A DNA stretch of 64,000 bases from Acidimicrobiales bacterium (lineage in GTDB: Bacteria; Actinomycetota; Acidimicrobiia; Acidimicrobiales; Poriferisodalaceae), in NCBI GenBank assembly GCA_041394185.1, contig JAWKIQ010000001.1, forward strand, positions 1,581,049 through 1,645,048. The letters are read 5' to 3'. Made by a program: the position numbers and the translations under genes. The notes under the pieces are model-generated. The model was given only the letters and a program-made list of their open reading frames with translations. It did no database searches and was not told the DNA's origin. Below, one piece after another: positions 7,458-15,652 of the stretch; the stretch's first letter is position 1; every line of letters begins with the position of its first letter.

Positions 7458-8483
7458 TCAGCGCTTGCGGATCAAGGTGATGCCGTCGCCGATGGTCAGC
7501 ATCAGGACGTCGAGGTCGGCTCGTCCGGCCAGGTGGTCGTTCAGATCCTGCAGAGCTCCGGTGTCTCCGGGTGCCGGCGGACCAGCCACCATGCCGCTCC
7601 AGAGGACGTTGTCCAGAACGATCAGGCCCCGTGGTGACATTCGGGGAAGCAGAGCCTCGATGTATGACGCGTAACCCGCCTTGTCGGCGTCGATGAAGGC
7701 GAAGTCGATTGCCTGATCGCCCAGGTCGTCCAGGCGCTCGGCGGCGGGACCGATGTGCAGCTGAATGCGATCGTCGACCCCGGCACGCTGCCAATAGGGT
7801 CGGCCGACGGCCGGGTATTCGTCGGAGATGTCGAAACAGTGCAAGGTCCCCTCCGGGCCCAGGCCCCGCGCCACCCACAATGCGGACATGCCGGTGAAGG
7901 TGCCGATCTCGACCGCGGTGCGAGCGCCTGTCATCTCGACCAGCAGCTTGAGGAACCGGCCCTGATCCTCGCCGATGTTCATGCCGGCCATGGCACCGAA
8001 CCGTTGGCGGGTCGTCTCGGCGAGTTCGGCCGCGGTCGAGTCGAGCGGCTGGCTCATGTGGTCGAGCACATAGTCGTAGAGCTGGGGTGACGCACCGACC
8101 GTGCGGCCGCTGGCAACAGGCCGCACCCGCTGCGCACCGGCCGCCAGTTGTCCTGCAATCCAGCCGTCGAGCAGCGAACCGTCGTGCAGAGCGGTCGCCG
8201 GAACCGTCAGGCGCCCGAGGGCTGCGAGCACCTCGTCGGGGTCGTCGTCGGGGGCGACCACCAGGCCCAATCCAACACAGTTGCGAGCCAGCAGGTCTCC
8301 GTACCCCCACATCGAACGGGCAACACTCCTGGCGACGTCGCGTGAAACCCCCCGGCCCAGGTCGAACCTGATCGCCATGGCCACCCCAGATCGCGCCGCC
8401 TCGCCGATCGCGGCTTCGACAGCCTCGGCGTCGCCGTCGCCGTCGAGCCGGACGATCAAGTGGTCTGCTGTTGGTTCAACCAT
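7458..8483 (-). CDS. Class I SAM-dependent O-methyltransferase with extra N-terminal domain
   Basis: A 341-residue protein. Residues from about 135 on form a caffeoyl-CoA-type O-methyltransferase: AVEIGTFTGMSALWVARGL (SAM site), FAFIDADKAGY (metal and SAM region) and LIVLDNVLWSGMV. The first 110 residues, starting ADHLIVRLDGDGDAEAVE, form an added domain I cannot name, perhaps of alternating beta-alpha type. The start is supported by TAGCTT 6 bp before the ATG. It is divergent from the acyl-CoA ligase across only 45 bp. The methyl acceptor is unknown. Confidence 0.82.
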   Translation of the reverse strand: MVEPTADHLIVRLDGDGDAEAVEAAIGEAARSGVAMAIRFDLGRGVSRDVARSVARSMWGYGDLLARNCVGLGLVVAPDDDPDEVLAALGRLTVPATALHDGSLLDGWIAGQLAAGAQRVRPVASGRTVGASPQLYDYVLDHMSQPLDSTAAELAETTRQRFGAMAGMNIGEDQGRFLKLLVEMTGARTAVEIGTFTGMSALWVARGLGPEGTLHCFDISDEYPAVGRPYWQRAGVDDRIQLHIGPAAERLDDLGDQAIDFAFIDADKAGYASYIEALLPRMSPRGLIVLDNVLWSGMVAGPPAPGDTGALQDLNDHLAGRADLDVLMLTIGDGITLIRKR

Positions 8484-8489
8484 GGGTGC

Positions 8490-8495
8490 AAGCTA
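8490..8495 (-). promoter_or_regulatory. -10 hexamer TAGCTT of the O-methyltransferase gene
   Basis: TAGCTT, then GCACCC, then ATG at 8483. It faces the divergent hexamer at 8517-8522, so both promoters fit in 45 bp. Confidence 0.5.
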
Positions 8496-8516
8496 TGCCG
8501 CCCCGCAACCAGCGAC

Positions 8517-8522
8517 TACGTT
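8517..8522 (+). promoter_or_regulatory. -10 hexamer TACGTT of the acyl-CoA ligase gene
   Basis: TACGTT, then CGGCCG, then ATG at 8529. This selects that ATG over an open frame continuing 69 bp upstream. Confidence 0.5.
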
Positions 8523-8528
8523 CGGCCG

Positions 8529-10037
8529 ATGGCCAACCCCGGGCACCATGCTGCAAACCGCCCCGACGATCCGGCGCTGATCATCGCCGACACCGGCGAA
8601 ACCCTGACCTGGGCCGGGTTGCACAACATGGCGGTGGCAGCCGCGAACCACCTGCACGACCTGGGTCTTCGCCCCGGCGATCCGGTGGCGTTCTGTCTCG
8701 AGAACCGCTTCGAGTTCGCTGCGATGGTGTGGGCCGCCCAGTACTCGGGCCTGCGCTACACCCCCATCTCGAGCCGGTTGACCCGAGACGAGATCGCCTA
8801 CATGGTCGCCGACTGCGAGACGACGGTGCTGATCCACTCGAACGAAACGGCTGTTGCCGGTGAGGCGGCGGCCAGCGCGGGCCGGGCCGTTCGCGTCGTC
8901 GATGTCGACGTGCCGGGCGCGATCGATTGGCGCGAGGGTGCCGCCCAAGCCCGGTTCGATCGGGTCGAGGGCATCACCATGCTGTACTCGTCTGGCACCA
9001 CTGGCCGCCCCAAGGGGGTCAGGCGTCCGGCGCCGCCCGAACCGATCGAAGAACTGCCGCCGGGCGACCGGATGCTGGCCTCGGCCTACGGCATCGAGCC
9101 CGCCAGCGTCTATCTGTCGACGGCGCCGCTGTATCACTCGGCACCGCTGACGTTCCTGCTGCAGATGGGTCGCATCGGAGCGACGACCGTGGTGATGCGG
9201 CGCTTCGACGCCGCCGGAGCGCTGGAAGCCATCGAGCGCTATCGGGTGACCCACAGCCAGTGGGTTCCGACCATGTTCGTGAGGATGCTGGCGCTGCCCG
9301 AGGCAGACCGAAACGGGCGCGACCTGTCGTCGCATGTGTTTGCCATCCACGGTGCAGGCCCGTGCCCGGTGCACGTGAAGGAAGCGATGCTCGACTGGTG
9401 GGGCCCGATCGTGCACGAGTACTACGCAGGCACCGAAGGCGCCGGCATGTGTGTGATCGGCCCCGACGAATGGCTTGCCCACAAGGGTTCGGTGGGCAGG
9501 TCTATCCGCGGGCCGGTGCAGATCCTGGACGACGACGGCAAGCCGCTGGGGCCTGGCCGGATCGGCCAGATCTGGTTTGCCAACAGCGCCGACTTCTCGT
9601 ATCACCGCGACGGGGCCAAGACCGCGGGCGCCAGGGGCCCTGGCGGGTCGGGCACCTTCGGCGACATCGGCTATGTCGACGAGGACGGCTACCTGTACCT
9701 GACCGACCGCAAGTCGTTCACCATCAACGCCGGCGGCATCAACATCTACCCGCGCGAGGTCGAAGAGGTGCTGATGAAGCACCCGGCGGTGTTCGACGTC
9801 GCCGTGTTCGGCATACCCAATGCCGAGTATGGAGAGGAGGTCAAAGCCGTGGTGCAGCCTGCAACGGGGCTGCATGCCTCGGACGAGTTGGCCGTGCAGC
9901 TCGTCGAGCATTGCCGCACCCAGCTGGCATCGTTCAAGCTGCCCCGCACGATCGACTTCATCGACGAACTGCCCCGCGAACCGACGGGCAAGCTGAGGGT
10001 GGCCCAGCTGCGTGCCCAATACACCGATCTTCGGTGA
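8529..10037 (+). CDS. Acyl-CoA synthetase (AMP-binding, ANL superfamily)
   Basis: A 502-residue adenylate-forming ligase activating a carboxylic acid to its acyl-CoA via acyl-AMP. Motifs in order: P-loop TMLYSSGTTGRPKGV, the core EYYAGTEGAG, LTDRKSFTINAGGINIYPRE (hinge) and the C-terminal PTGKLRVAQL with the catalytic Lys. Length and motifs match medium/long-chain or aromatic acyl-CoA ligases of actinobacteria. The substrate cannot be assigned. It is transcribed alone, divergent from the methyltransferase. Confidence 0.9.
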   Translation: MANPGHHAANRPDDPALIIADTGETLTWAGLHNMAVAAANHLHDLGLRPGDPVAFCLENRFEFAAMVWAAQYSGLRYTPISSRLTRDEIAYMVADCETTVLIHSNETAVAGEAAASAGRAVRVVDVDVPGAIDWREGAAQARFDRVEGITMLYSSGTTGRPKGVRRPAPPEPIEELPPGDRMLASAYGIEPASVYLSTAPLYHSAPLTFLLQMGRIGATTVVMRRFDAAGALEAIERYRVTHSQWVPTMFVRMLALPEADRNGRDLSSHVFAIHGAGPCPVHVKEAMLDWWGPIVHEYYAGTEGAGMCVIGPDEWLAHKGSVGRSIRGPVQILDDDGKPLGPGRIGQIWFANSADFSYHRDGAKTAGARGPGGSGTFGDIGYVDEDGYLYLTDRKSFTINAGGINIYPREVEEVLMKHPAVFDVAVFGIPNAEYGEEVKAVVQPATGLHASDELAVQLVEHCRTQLASFKLPRTIDFIDELPREPTGKLRVAQLRAQYTDLR

Positions 10038-10056
10038 TGCACGGCCGCTGGGAAGC

Positions 10057-10833
10057 TCAGGCCGCCACCCACATGGCACCGCTGGTGTAGCGCCGCAGAC
10101 CGGCACGAAACGCCAGTGCAGCCACACAAGCCAGTCCAACGGCGAACGCCGCCGAGGCAACCGCGACCCACGGATCGAGGTCTCTGACGAACCGTGTGGG
10201 CAATGCGGTGATGAAACCCGCCGGCACCACGGTGAACATCAGGACCTTCACCATGCCGCTGAACACATCGACCGGGTACGAAGCGAACAGCACCACCGAG
10301 TGAAAGCCCAGTTCGCCAACGTCGGACCGACCGCCCAGGAAAGCCGTCGACCCCGCCAGCACCAGAAACGACACCAGTGCCGTTGCGCCGATGAACACCG
10401 CGACGACGAAGGCCGCAGCACGAGCCGGTGTGGGGTTGCCGGCCACGACGAAAAGGCCGATTCCAAAGGCCAGATCGCCCATGTTGACCGGTTCGATACG
10501 CCTGACCAGAAGGTATGCCAGCGTCGGCACCGGCAACACCAACGCCTCGTCGATGGCGCCCTGAGCGATCAGCCGCCCCAGATGACGCGAGTTGTTGAGC
10601 AAACCCAGCGCAACGCCGCCAACAGCGGTGAGAACAGCCTGCAGCACCATCACGTCGGCGAGGACCCAGCCCCTAACCTCGCCCAGCTGCTCGAAGAAGA
10701 TGAGCCAGAACACGACCCAGAACGAGTCGTTCACGATCATGACCGACGCCTGGAACCAGAAGCTCCGTCGGTTGGCCCACGCGTCCTGCATCGAGCCGAC
10801 CCAGGTGCGGGCCAGGGCCCGCGCCGCCCTCAC
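10057..10833 (-). CDS. ABC-2 type exporter permease (second subunit)
   Basis: A 258-residue integral membrane protein with about six hydrophobic segments, beginning VRAARALARTWVGSM. It resembles the COG3694 permeases that pair with COG4586 ATPases. The GTG start at 10833 overlaps the TGA of the preceding permease (GTGA), so it is the third cistron of an ATPase-permease-permease operon. Exporters of this class move lipophilic or peptide-like substrates outward. The cargo is unknown. Confidence 0.85.
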   Translation of the reverse strand: MRAARALARTWVGSMQDAWANRRSFWFQASVMIVNDSFWVVFWLIFFEQLGEVRGWVLADVMVLQAVLTAVGGVALGLLNNSRHLGRLIAQGAIDEALVLPVPTLAYLLVRRIEPVNMGDLAFGIGLFVVAGNPTPARAAAFVVAVFIGATALVSFLVLAGSTAFLGGRSDVGELGFHSVVLFASYPVDVFSGMVKVLMFTVVPAGFITALPTRFVRDLDPWVAVASAAFAVGLACVAALAFRAGLRRYTSGAMWVAA

Positions 10834-11621
10834 GACACACCCGCCGTCAGTCGGCGCTCGCCCCAACTGAACACCGCAGCAGCGGAGATGAACGCGACCA
10901 CCAACCAGGCGAGCTGTATCAACAGCAGTTCGGGCTCGAAGAATCCTGCCGCCAGCCGGGCCGGAACGTAGGCCATGGCCATGAACGGAAGCCACCGGGC
11001 CAGCGTCTCGAGCCAGTCGGGCAGCACCTCGAGCGGCAACAACATGCCGCCCACGACAAATACGAACTTCTGGTAAACGAACCATGTGGCTCGCGAGTTG
11101 CGCAACCAGAACGCGACTGCCGCGAACACGTGCTGGGCGGTGATGTTCACCACCAGCCCCAGGAACAGCGCAGGCGCCGCCAAACACAACGAGGCCCACG
11201 ACGGCGGCGCGCCGATGACGATCAGGCTCAGCGGCACGGCCGCCGCCGTGCACACAGCAAGGCGCGGCACCATTCCCCCGACCTGGGCCGCCCACACCAG
11301 ATAGAACATCGGAACCGGCCGCAGCAGCGCAGCGTCGACCCGTCCGCTGCCGATGTCGTCGCCGAGTTCGTCTATGAACTGCATTCGTTGACTGATGGTG
11401 GCGATCTCGGACACGGTGACGTACCAGACGAGGGCGACGGCCGAGTAGCCGACTACCGCTCCCCCATTGGCCTCTGCGGCCGCACGCCACAGCGCCGACA
11501 GCATGGCCACGACGACGATCACGAACGCACCGCTGACCATCAGCCCGCCCCGGTCGCCCGCAACCTTGGAGGCTTCGGCGGCTGCCGACCTACGCGCGGC
11601 CTCGACGATGCGCCGGTTCAC
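10830..11621 (-). CDS. ABC-2 type exporter permease (first subunit)
   Basis: A 263-residue membrane protein with around six transmembrane stretches (e.g. FVIVVVAMLSALW, LFLGLVVNITAQHVF, ending ERRLTAGVS). It resembles COG4587 permeases. Both ends overlap neighbours by GTGA: its GTG at 11621 sits in the stop of the ATPase, and its own stop holds the start of the next permease. The subunits are therefore probably made in fixed ratio. Confidence 0.85.
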   Translation of the reverse strand: MNRRIVEAARRSAAAEASKVAGDRGGLMVSGAFVIVVVAMLSALWRAAAEANGGAVVGYSAVALVWYVTVSEIATISQRMQFIDELGDDIGSGRVDAALLRPVPMFYLVWAAQVGGMVPRLAVCTAAAVPLSLIVIGAPPSWASLCLAAPALFLGLVVNITAQHVFAAVAFWLRNSRATWFVYQKFVFVVGGMLLPLEVLPDWLETLARWLPFMAMAYVPARLAAGFFEPELLLIQLAWLVVAFISAAAVFSWGERRLTAGVS

Positions 11622-12574
11622 GACGAGCCCGCCTCGTACACACCGGCGATGACCTCTTCCAAAGGTGGGTCTACGACCGAGAGATCGGCGACCGGCAACG
11701 TGTCCAGCACCGCGTCTACGACGTCGCGCACCGCGGCCAGCGAGGTGTCGACGTCGAATGTCAACCGGGTGGCGTCGGCGCGGGTGAGGGTTGCGCCCAA
11801 GATGTCGATCGAGGACACCTCGACCGGGTGGACGAGCCCCACCTCGACCCGCTTCGACGCCAGCAGCGTGCGCCGCATGGCCTCGACGGTGTCGTCGATG
11901 ATGATGCGACCGTGGTTGACGATGATGGTGCGATCGGCCACCACCTCGATGTCGGCGACGTCGTGCGAGGTCAGCAAGATGGTGGTGCCGCGCTGCTTGT
12001 TCAACGTCACCAGCAGGTCCCGAAAGCGCTGTTTGGCCACCAGGTCGAGACCGATCGAGGGTTCGTCCAGCATCAAGATCTGGGGCTGATGCAACAAGGC
12101 GGCGGCCAGCTCGCAACGCATGCGCTGCCCCAACGACAGCGTGCGCACGGGCTGGTCGAACAGATCGGTGGCCCCCAGCAATTCGCCCAACTCTGCGACC
12201 CGTCGGGCGGCCTCGTCGTCGTCGACACCGTGGATGGCGGCAAGCATCGAGTAGGCGGCCCTGGACGGCAGCTCGGCCCACAGCTGCGACCTCTGGCCGA
12301 ACAGGGTGCCGATGCGTTCGGCGAGGCGACGACGGTCGGCCCAGGGAACCATCCCGGCCACGGTCGCCGCGCCAGAGGTCGGGTGCAATATGCCGGTGAG
12401 CATCTTGATCGATGTGGACTTGCCGGCGCCGTTCGGTCCGATGAACGCCACCCGTTCGCCTGGCTCGACAACGAAGCTGATTCCCCTGACCGCTTCGACA
12501 ACCCGGCGGCGCGACCGGCGCCCGGTCTCGAACGTGCGGGTCAGATCAGTCGCCGTTATCGCCCCGCTGCCCAT
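11618..12574 (-). CDS. ABC exporter ATP-binding protein (COG4586 type)
   Basis: A 318-residue ATPase: Walker A FIGPNGAGKSTSIKML, Q-loop region TLFGQRSQLWAELP, signature LSLGQRMRCELAAALLH (LSLGQ), Walker B QILMLDEPSIGLD and H-loop TSHD. It energises export by the two permeases downstream. The ATG at 12574 is chosen over a GTG at 12592 because CAAACT lies 6 bp before it, close to the leaderless pattern of this genome. The C-terminal 90 residues are the regulatory extension common in this subfamily. Confidence 0.9.
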   Translation of the reverse strand: MGSGAITATDLTRTFETGRRSRRRVVEAVRGISFVVEPGERVAFIGPNGAGKSTSIKMLTGILHPTSGAATVAGMVPWADRRRLAERIGTLFGQRSQLWAELPSRAAYSMLAAIHGVDDDEAARRVAELGELLGATDLFDQPVRTLSLGQRMRCELAAALLHQPQILMLDEPSIGLDLVAKQRFRDLLVTLNKQRGTTILLTSHDVADIEVVADRTIIVNHGRIIIDDTVEAMRRTLLASKRVEVGLVHPVEVSSIDILGATLTRADATRLTFDVDTSLAAVRDVVDAVLDTLPVADLSVVDPPLEEVIAGVYEAGSS

Positions 12575-12649
12575 GGGGCGAGTTTGGCCCACAAGTCGCA
12601 GCCGGGGCAGCGAATATCGCCCGAGGCGGTTGCCTGACTTGGCGGGGCC

Positions 12650-13339
12650 CTAGCCAGCCGACTCGGCCAGCTCGGCCAGCCGCTTCGGGTCGATGATCTG
12701 CAGGCTTCCTCGGCCTGTGACCAGCACCCCCGCCTCGGCGCCTTCTCGAATAACCCTGTTGGCCGTCTGACGCACGGTGCCCGCCAGCTCGGCCAGCGCA
12801 GACTGCGTCAGGCCTATCGGCTGATCGCCGTAGGCCAGCGCCAGCGCAGCCATGCGACGCCACACCCTGGTCTCGGGTGGCAGCTTCAACTCGAGCGCCT
12901 GGACGGTGGTGCGTTGAACCCGCCTGGCCAGCACCGATACCAGAAGCCGATCGAAGCAGGCGTAGGCGATCCGTAGCCGCTCGAAATCGGACCTGGCCAG
13001 CACACCCACGACCGAGTTCTCGAGTGCCTTGCCCCTGCTGGTGCGCCTGTGCTCGTCCACCACCAGGGCAACCTCGCCGAAGATCTCCCCTGGCTGAACC
13101 ACGTGGAGTGTCAAGACATGACCGGCGGCCGACGACACCTGCAGTTCGATGCGCCCCGAGAGCAGAACGTACATCGAAGACCCGATGTCGCCCTCGTTGA
13201 ACAACACCTGCCCTCGCTGCAGAGCGCGACGGTGCACACAAAGCTCTGCGGCGGCCAACGCCGCCTCGTCCAGTTGTCCTAGTTGCGTCTGTTCGAGCAC
13301 TTCAAGCTCCGCCCGTTCCCGGTCAACGCGGTGACGCAT
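12650..13339 (-). CDS. Crp/Fnr family transcriptional regulator
   Basis: A 229-residue regulator: an N-terminal cyclic-nucleotide-binding beta-roll (VLFNEGDIGSSMYVLLSGRI and the PGEIFGEVALVVDEHRRTS phosphate-binding cassette, with GE and R residues like those of cAMP binders) and a C-terminal winged helix (LTQSALAELAGTVRQTANRVIRE). It probably responds to cAMP or a related nucleotide. It is divergent from an unknown gene at 13425. A GTG 14 codons upstream is the alternative start. Confidence 0.85.
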   Translation of the reverse strand: MRHRVDRERAELEVLEQTQLGQLDEAALAAAELCVHRRALQRGQVLFNEGDIGSSMYVLLSGRIELQVSSAAGHVLTLHVVQPGEIFGEVALVVDEHRRTSRGKALENSVVGVLARSDFERLRIAYACFDRLLVSVLARRVQRTTVQALELKLPPETRVWRRMAALALAYGDQPIGLTQSALAELAGTVRQTANRVIREGAEAGVLVTGRGSLQIIDPKRLAELAESAG

Positions 13340-13352
13340 TGCACAACCCGAG

Positions 13353-13368
13353 TGTCGCACGCACGACA
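13353..13368. promoter_or_regulatory. Possible operator TGTCG-N6-CGACA between the Crp-type gene and its divergent neighbour
   Basis: Two 5-bp inverted half-sites spaced 6 bp, a layout like Crp-family sites (TGTGA-N6-TCACA) but with different bases. It sits in the 85-bp divergent region, so autoregulation or control of the gene at 13425 is plausible. Confidence 0.3.
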
Positions 13369-13424
13369 GACGGGCGCTCACTCGTGGCTCATCGTTGGGT
13401 CACATCCAAACAAGGGGGAATCCA

Positions 13425-14051
13425 ATGCTGTTGTTCTCACGAATGGCGACTCCGACGGTGTCACCGAAGAAGGCGATGCCGTTCGTTCACAAGGTCACGG
13501 CCTATGTGAACGAACACTCGGATCTCGAGCTGAGCTGCTGGTTGGCAACGCTGGGAGTGCCTGTGGGTACGGTCGCGTGGTCGACGGTCGCCGAATCGCA
13601 GGCCGCCCTGGCCGCCGCAAACGCTGGCCTGATGAGCGACCCGGGCTATCTGGACGTGCTGGAAGAGGGCGAGGCGCTGGGCAACACGCCAGCGGTCGAC
13701 TCGTTGCGCAACCACATCTACGGCGACCGCAAGGCGTCGGCGGTCGGCTCGGTGCTGCAGATGACGTCAGGGGTCGCAGAGACCGCTCGCCTGGCAGACG
13801 CCATCGGCTGGGCCGTCGACATGGCCAGCTATGTCGAGTCGGTGATCAACAGCCCCGTCGTGGTGACCAATAGCGTCACGGGCACCCTCGGCGAGCTGAG
13901 CTTCATCTCCGTTCAGGATGGCTACGAGCAGGTCGACTCGGCCCGCAACGCACTTCAGGCAGACACCGGATATCTCGAGCGAATCGCCAAGAGCGACGGC
14001 CTGTTCGTCTCGGGCTCGGGACAAGTAGTGCAAGCGATGCGCATCATCTGA
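13425..14051 (+). CDS. Conserved-looking protein of unknown function
   Basis: A 208-residue protein, probably cytosolic, with no signal peptide or membrane span. It starts MLLFSRMATPTVSPKKAMPF. Two similar blocks can be seen: a segment with SQAALAAANAGLMSDPGYLD near residue 65 and a later QVDSARNALQADTGYLERI. This suggests an internal duplication of an alpha+beta unit, as in dimeric ferredoxin-like folds. I do not recognise the family. A strong ribosome site (AAGGGGGA) precedes the ATG and a strong hairpin terminator follows. Confidence 0.7.
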   Translation: MLLFSRMATPTVSPKKAMPFVHKVTAYVNEHSDLELSCWLATLGVPVGTVAWSTVAESQAALAAANAGLMSDPGYLDVLEEGEALGNTPAVDSLRNHIYGDRKASAVGSVLQMTSGVAETARLADAIGWAVDMASYVESVINSPVVVTNSVTGTLGELSFISVQDGYEQVDSARNALQADTGYLERIAKSDGLFVSGSGQVVQAMRII

Positions 14052-14081
14052 GAGCGCACCCGATCGGGCCGGTGGAGAATG

Positions 14082-14107
14082 GGGCGGCGCCTTGGGCGCC
14101 GCCCTTT
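14082..14107. terminator. GC-rich hairpin followed by TTT
   Basis: GGGCGGCGCC, loop TTG, GGCGCCGCCC, then TTT. A 10-bp perfect stem 30 bp after the stop of the gene at 13425. It also lies beyond the 3' end of the convergent SMP-30 gene and may serve both. Confidence 0.7.
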
Positions 14108-14149
14108 CGCGCCGCCCTTTCGCACTGCCCTTTCGCACTGCCCTTTCGC
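14098..14149. repeat. Four tandem 13-bp units
   Basis: Two copies of GCCGCCCTTTCGC followed by two of ACTGCCCTTTCGC, sharing the core GCCCTTTCGC. The first unit is the right arm and tail of the terminator hairpin, so the array looks like a slippage expansion of a terminator end. Confidence 0.75.
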
Positions 14150-14174
14150 TCCATGTGCAGGGTGCTGTTGGCCG

Positions 14175-15020
14175 CTAGGGCAGCCCCGCATGTGGGTGCT
14201 CGACGCGGGTCCAGTAGATGGCACCCGCGGCCTTGCCTGCAACCTCTTTCGGGTGGCTGCCCGGCGCGGTCAGAACGAAAAGGGTGCGCCCATCGTCACC
14301 GCCCAGAACGCAAGCAAAGGTCCGGTCGGGTGTGGCGATGGTGTCGGTGACCTGGCCTCCCTCGACCACTCGAACCACCTGCGAACCGCGAGCGTCGGAG
14401 AACCAGATGCCCCCGGCAGCGTCGAGGGTGCAGCCGTCTGGGGCCATACCCGGCGTGTCGGCCCATCGCCGCCGATCGGTGAGGCTGCCGTCCTCGGCGA
14501 TCGTGAACGCTTCGTACCCCTGGCCGAAGCTCTCTCCGACGATCAGTGTCGAACCGTCGGGGGTGATGACGGATCCGTTCGGGAACCGCAGGCCTGGCTC
14601 GGCCACCTTGGCGGTGCCGTCGGGCCGAATCATTATCAAGTCGGCGGCCGCGGGGTCTTCGCCGGCTTCGAAATCGAACCCGAAGTTGCCTACGTAAGCG
14701 GTGCCATCGGCGGCGACGACCATGTCGTTGCAGTTGCCGGCGGCGAGGGCGCTGAGGTCGCAGTGCAGCACCAGTTGCCCTTCTTGTTCTCGCATCACCC
14801 GCCGGCTGGTCATGAACACCACCAGCAACGTGCCGTCTGGCATCCAACCGAGGCCCGACGGCCGGTCTGGCAGAGCAGGGTGAACAGCTTCGCGGTGGCC
14901 GTCTGTGGTGACCGTGTAGATCGTCGCCTGGTAGAAGTCGCTGTACCAGAGCTTGCCGTCGCGCCAGCGGGGCCCCTCACCGAAGTCGACCCCGTCTACC
15001 AACAGTTCCCATTCAGACAT
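14175..15020 (-). CDS. SMP-30/gluconolactonase/LRE family protein
   Basis: A 281-residue six-bladed beta-propeller lactonase-like protein. Candidate metal ligands are visible: the Glu of DFGEGPRWRDGKLWYSD, the Asn of GNCNDMVVAADG, the Asn of FPNGSVITPDG and the Asp of GMAPDGCTLDAAGGIWFSD. Known members hydrolyse sugar lactones or related esters. An ATG at 15029 is the alternative start. GGGGGAG lies 11 bp before the ATG used here. Divergent from the peroxiredoxin gene. Confidence 0.85.
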   Translation of the reverse strand: MSEWELLVDGVDFGEGPRWRDGKLWYSDFYQATIYTVTTDGHREAVHPALPDRPSGLGWMPDGTLLVVFMTSRRVMREQEGQLVLHCDLSALAAGNCNDMVVAADGTAYVGNFGFDFEAGEDPAAADLIMIRPDGTAKVAEPGLRFPNGSVITPDGSTLIVGESFGQGYEAFTIAEDGSLTDRRRWADTPGMAPDGCTLDAAGGIWFSDARGSQVVRVVEGGQVTDTIATPDRTFACVLGGDDGRTLFVLTAPGSHPKEVAGKAAGAIYWTRVEHPHAGLP

Positions 15021-15094
15021 TGCGACCATGGCTCCCCCAGTTGCGTTCGTCACACCGACCATAATGGGAGCACTCGACAGGAGGGGAAGCACAG

Positions 15095-15565
15095 ATGCTC
15101 GCCGAAGGAACGGCGGCTCCAGACTGGAGTGCGCCAGATCAGAACGGTCAGACGATCTCGTCGTCTGACCTTCGAGGCAAGTGGGTCGCCATGTGGTGGT
15201 ACCCCAAGGCCTCGACACCCGGTTGAACGATCGAGGGTGGAGGGTTCCGTGACAGAGCCCCAGAGTTCGAGGCCGCCAACGCCGTGATCGTCGGCGCCTC
15301 CTTCGACAGCGTCGAAGACCAGAAGAAGTTCGCCGACGAGCAGAGCTTCCCCTACGCACTGATCAGCGATGTCGATCACTCGATCGGCAAGGCGTTCGAC
15401 GCCGAACGCCAACCCGGTGAGGACTACTACGAGATGGGCCTGCCCAGGCGAGTCAGCTACCTGATCTCGACCGAAGGCACGATTCACAAGGCCTACGACC
15501 TGGCCGGCAAGGACCTGTCGCAGCACGCGGCCGAGGTACTGGCCGACATAGCCGCCGCCGGCTGA
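15095..15565 (+). CDS. Peroxiredoxin (PrxQ/BCP-like) with UGA at the catalytic cysteine: probable selenoprotein
   Basis: Reads as one 156-residue peroxiredoxin if the in-frame TGA at 15224-15226 (codon 44) is selenocysteine. The motif is WWYPKASTPG-UGA-TIEG, then GFRD, which aligns with the PrxQ/BCP motif YPKA.TPGCT.E...FRD. The UGA falls exactly on the peroxidatic Cys. Both sides are in the same frame and both match the family (GASFDSVEDQKKF, FPYALISD, GLPRRVSYLI). A strong ribosome site (GGAGGGG) precedes the ATG at 15095, and a hairpin fitting the bacterial SECIS rules starts 16 bases after the UGA. No resolving Cys is seen five residues on. The role would be reduction of H2O2 or organic peroxides. 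Without Sec decoding, the only product would be a 43-residue stub. Confidence 0.85.
15242..15260 (+). promoter_or_regulatory. Candidate bacterial SECIS hairpin
   Basis: Stem GGGUUC/GAGCCC (five Watson-Crick pairs and one U-G) with loop CGUGACA. It starts 16 bases after the UGA, and the second loop base is G. Known bacterial SECIS elements have their apical loop about 16-37 bases after UGA with a G in the first two loop positions, so distance and loop both fit. Confidence 0.65.
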
Positions 15566-15571
15566 CCCCTT

Positions 15572-15624
15572 CGCCGAACACCGGTGTTTCGGCGGCGTCC
15601 TGCGCCGTCTGAACACCGGTGTTC
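15572..15624. repeat. Two copies of the palindrome AACACCGGTGTT, 35 bp apart
   Basis: First copy inside the longer near-palindrome at 15572-15594, second as GAACACCGGTGTTC at 15611-15624. They lie between the peroxiredoxin stop and the flavodoxin-like start. They could be a paired regulator site for the downstream gene or terminator hairpins. Confidence 0.55.
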
Positions 15625-15652
15625 GCGATCTGCGCGTGGTAGACCGGCGTCG

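Noticed and set aside
8493..10160. 555-codon open frame antisense to the acyl-CoA ligase
   Set aside because: His/Arg/Gly-rich shadow of a clear ANL-family gene, with no start context or domains.
15611..15624. LexA/SOS box
   Set aside because: GAACACCGGTGTTC has 6 bp between GAAC and GTTC. The actinobacterial/Gram-positive SOS box has 4.
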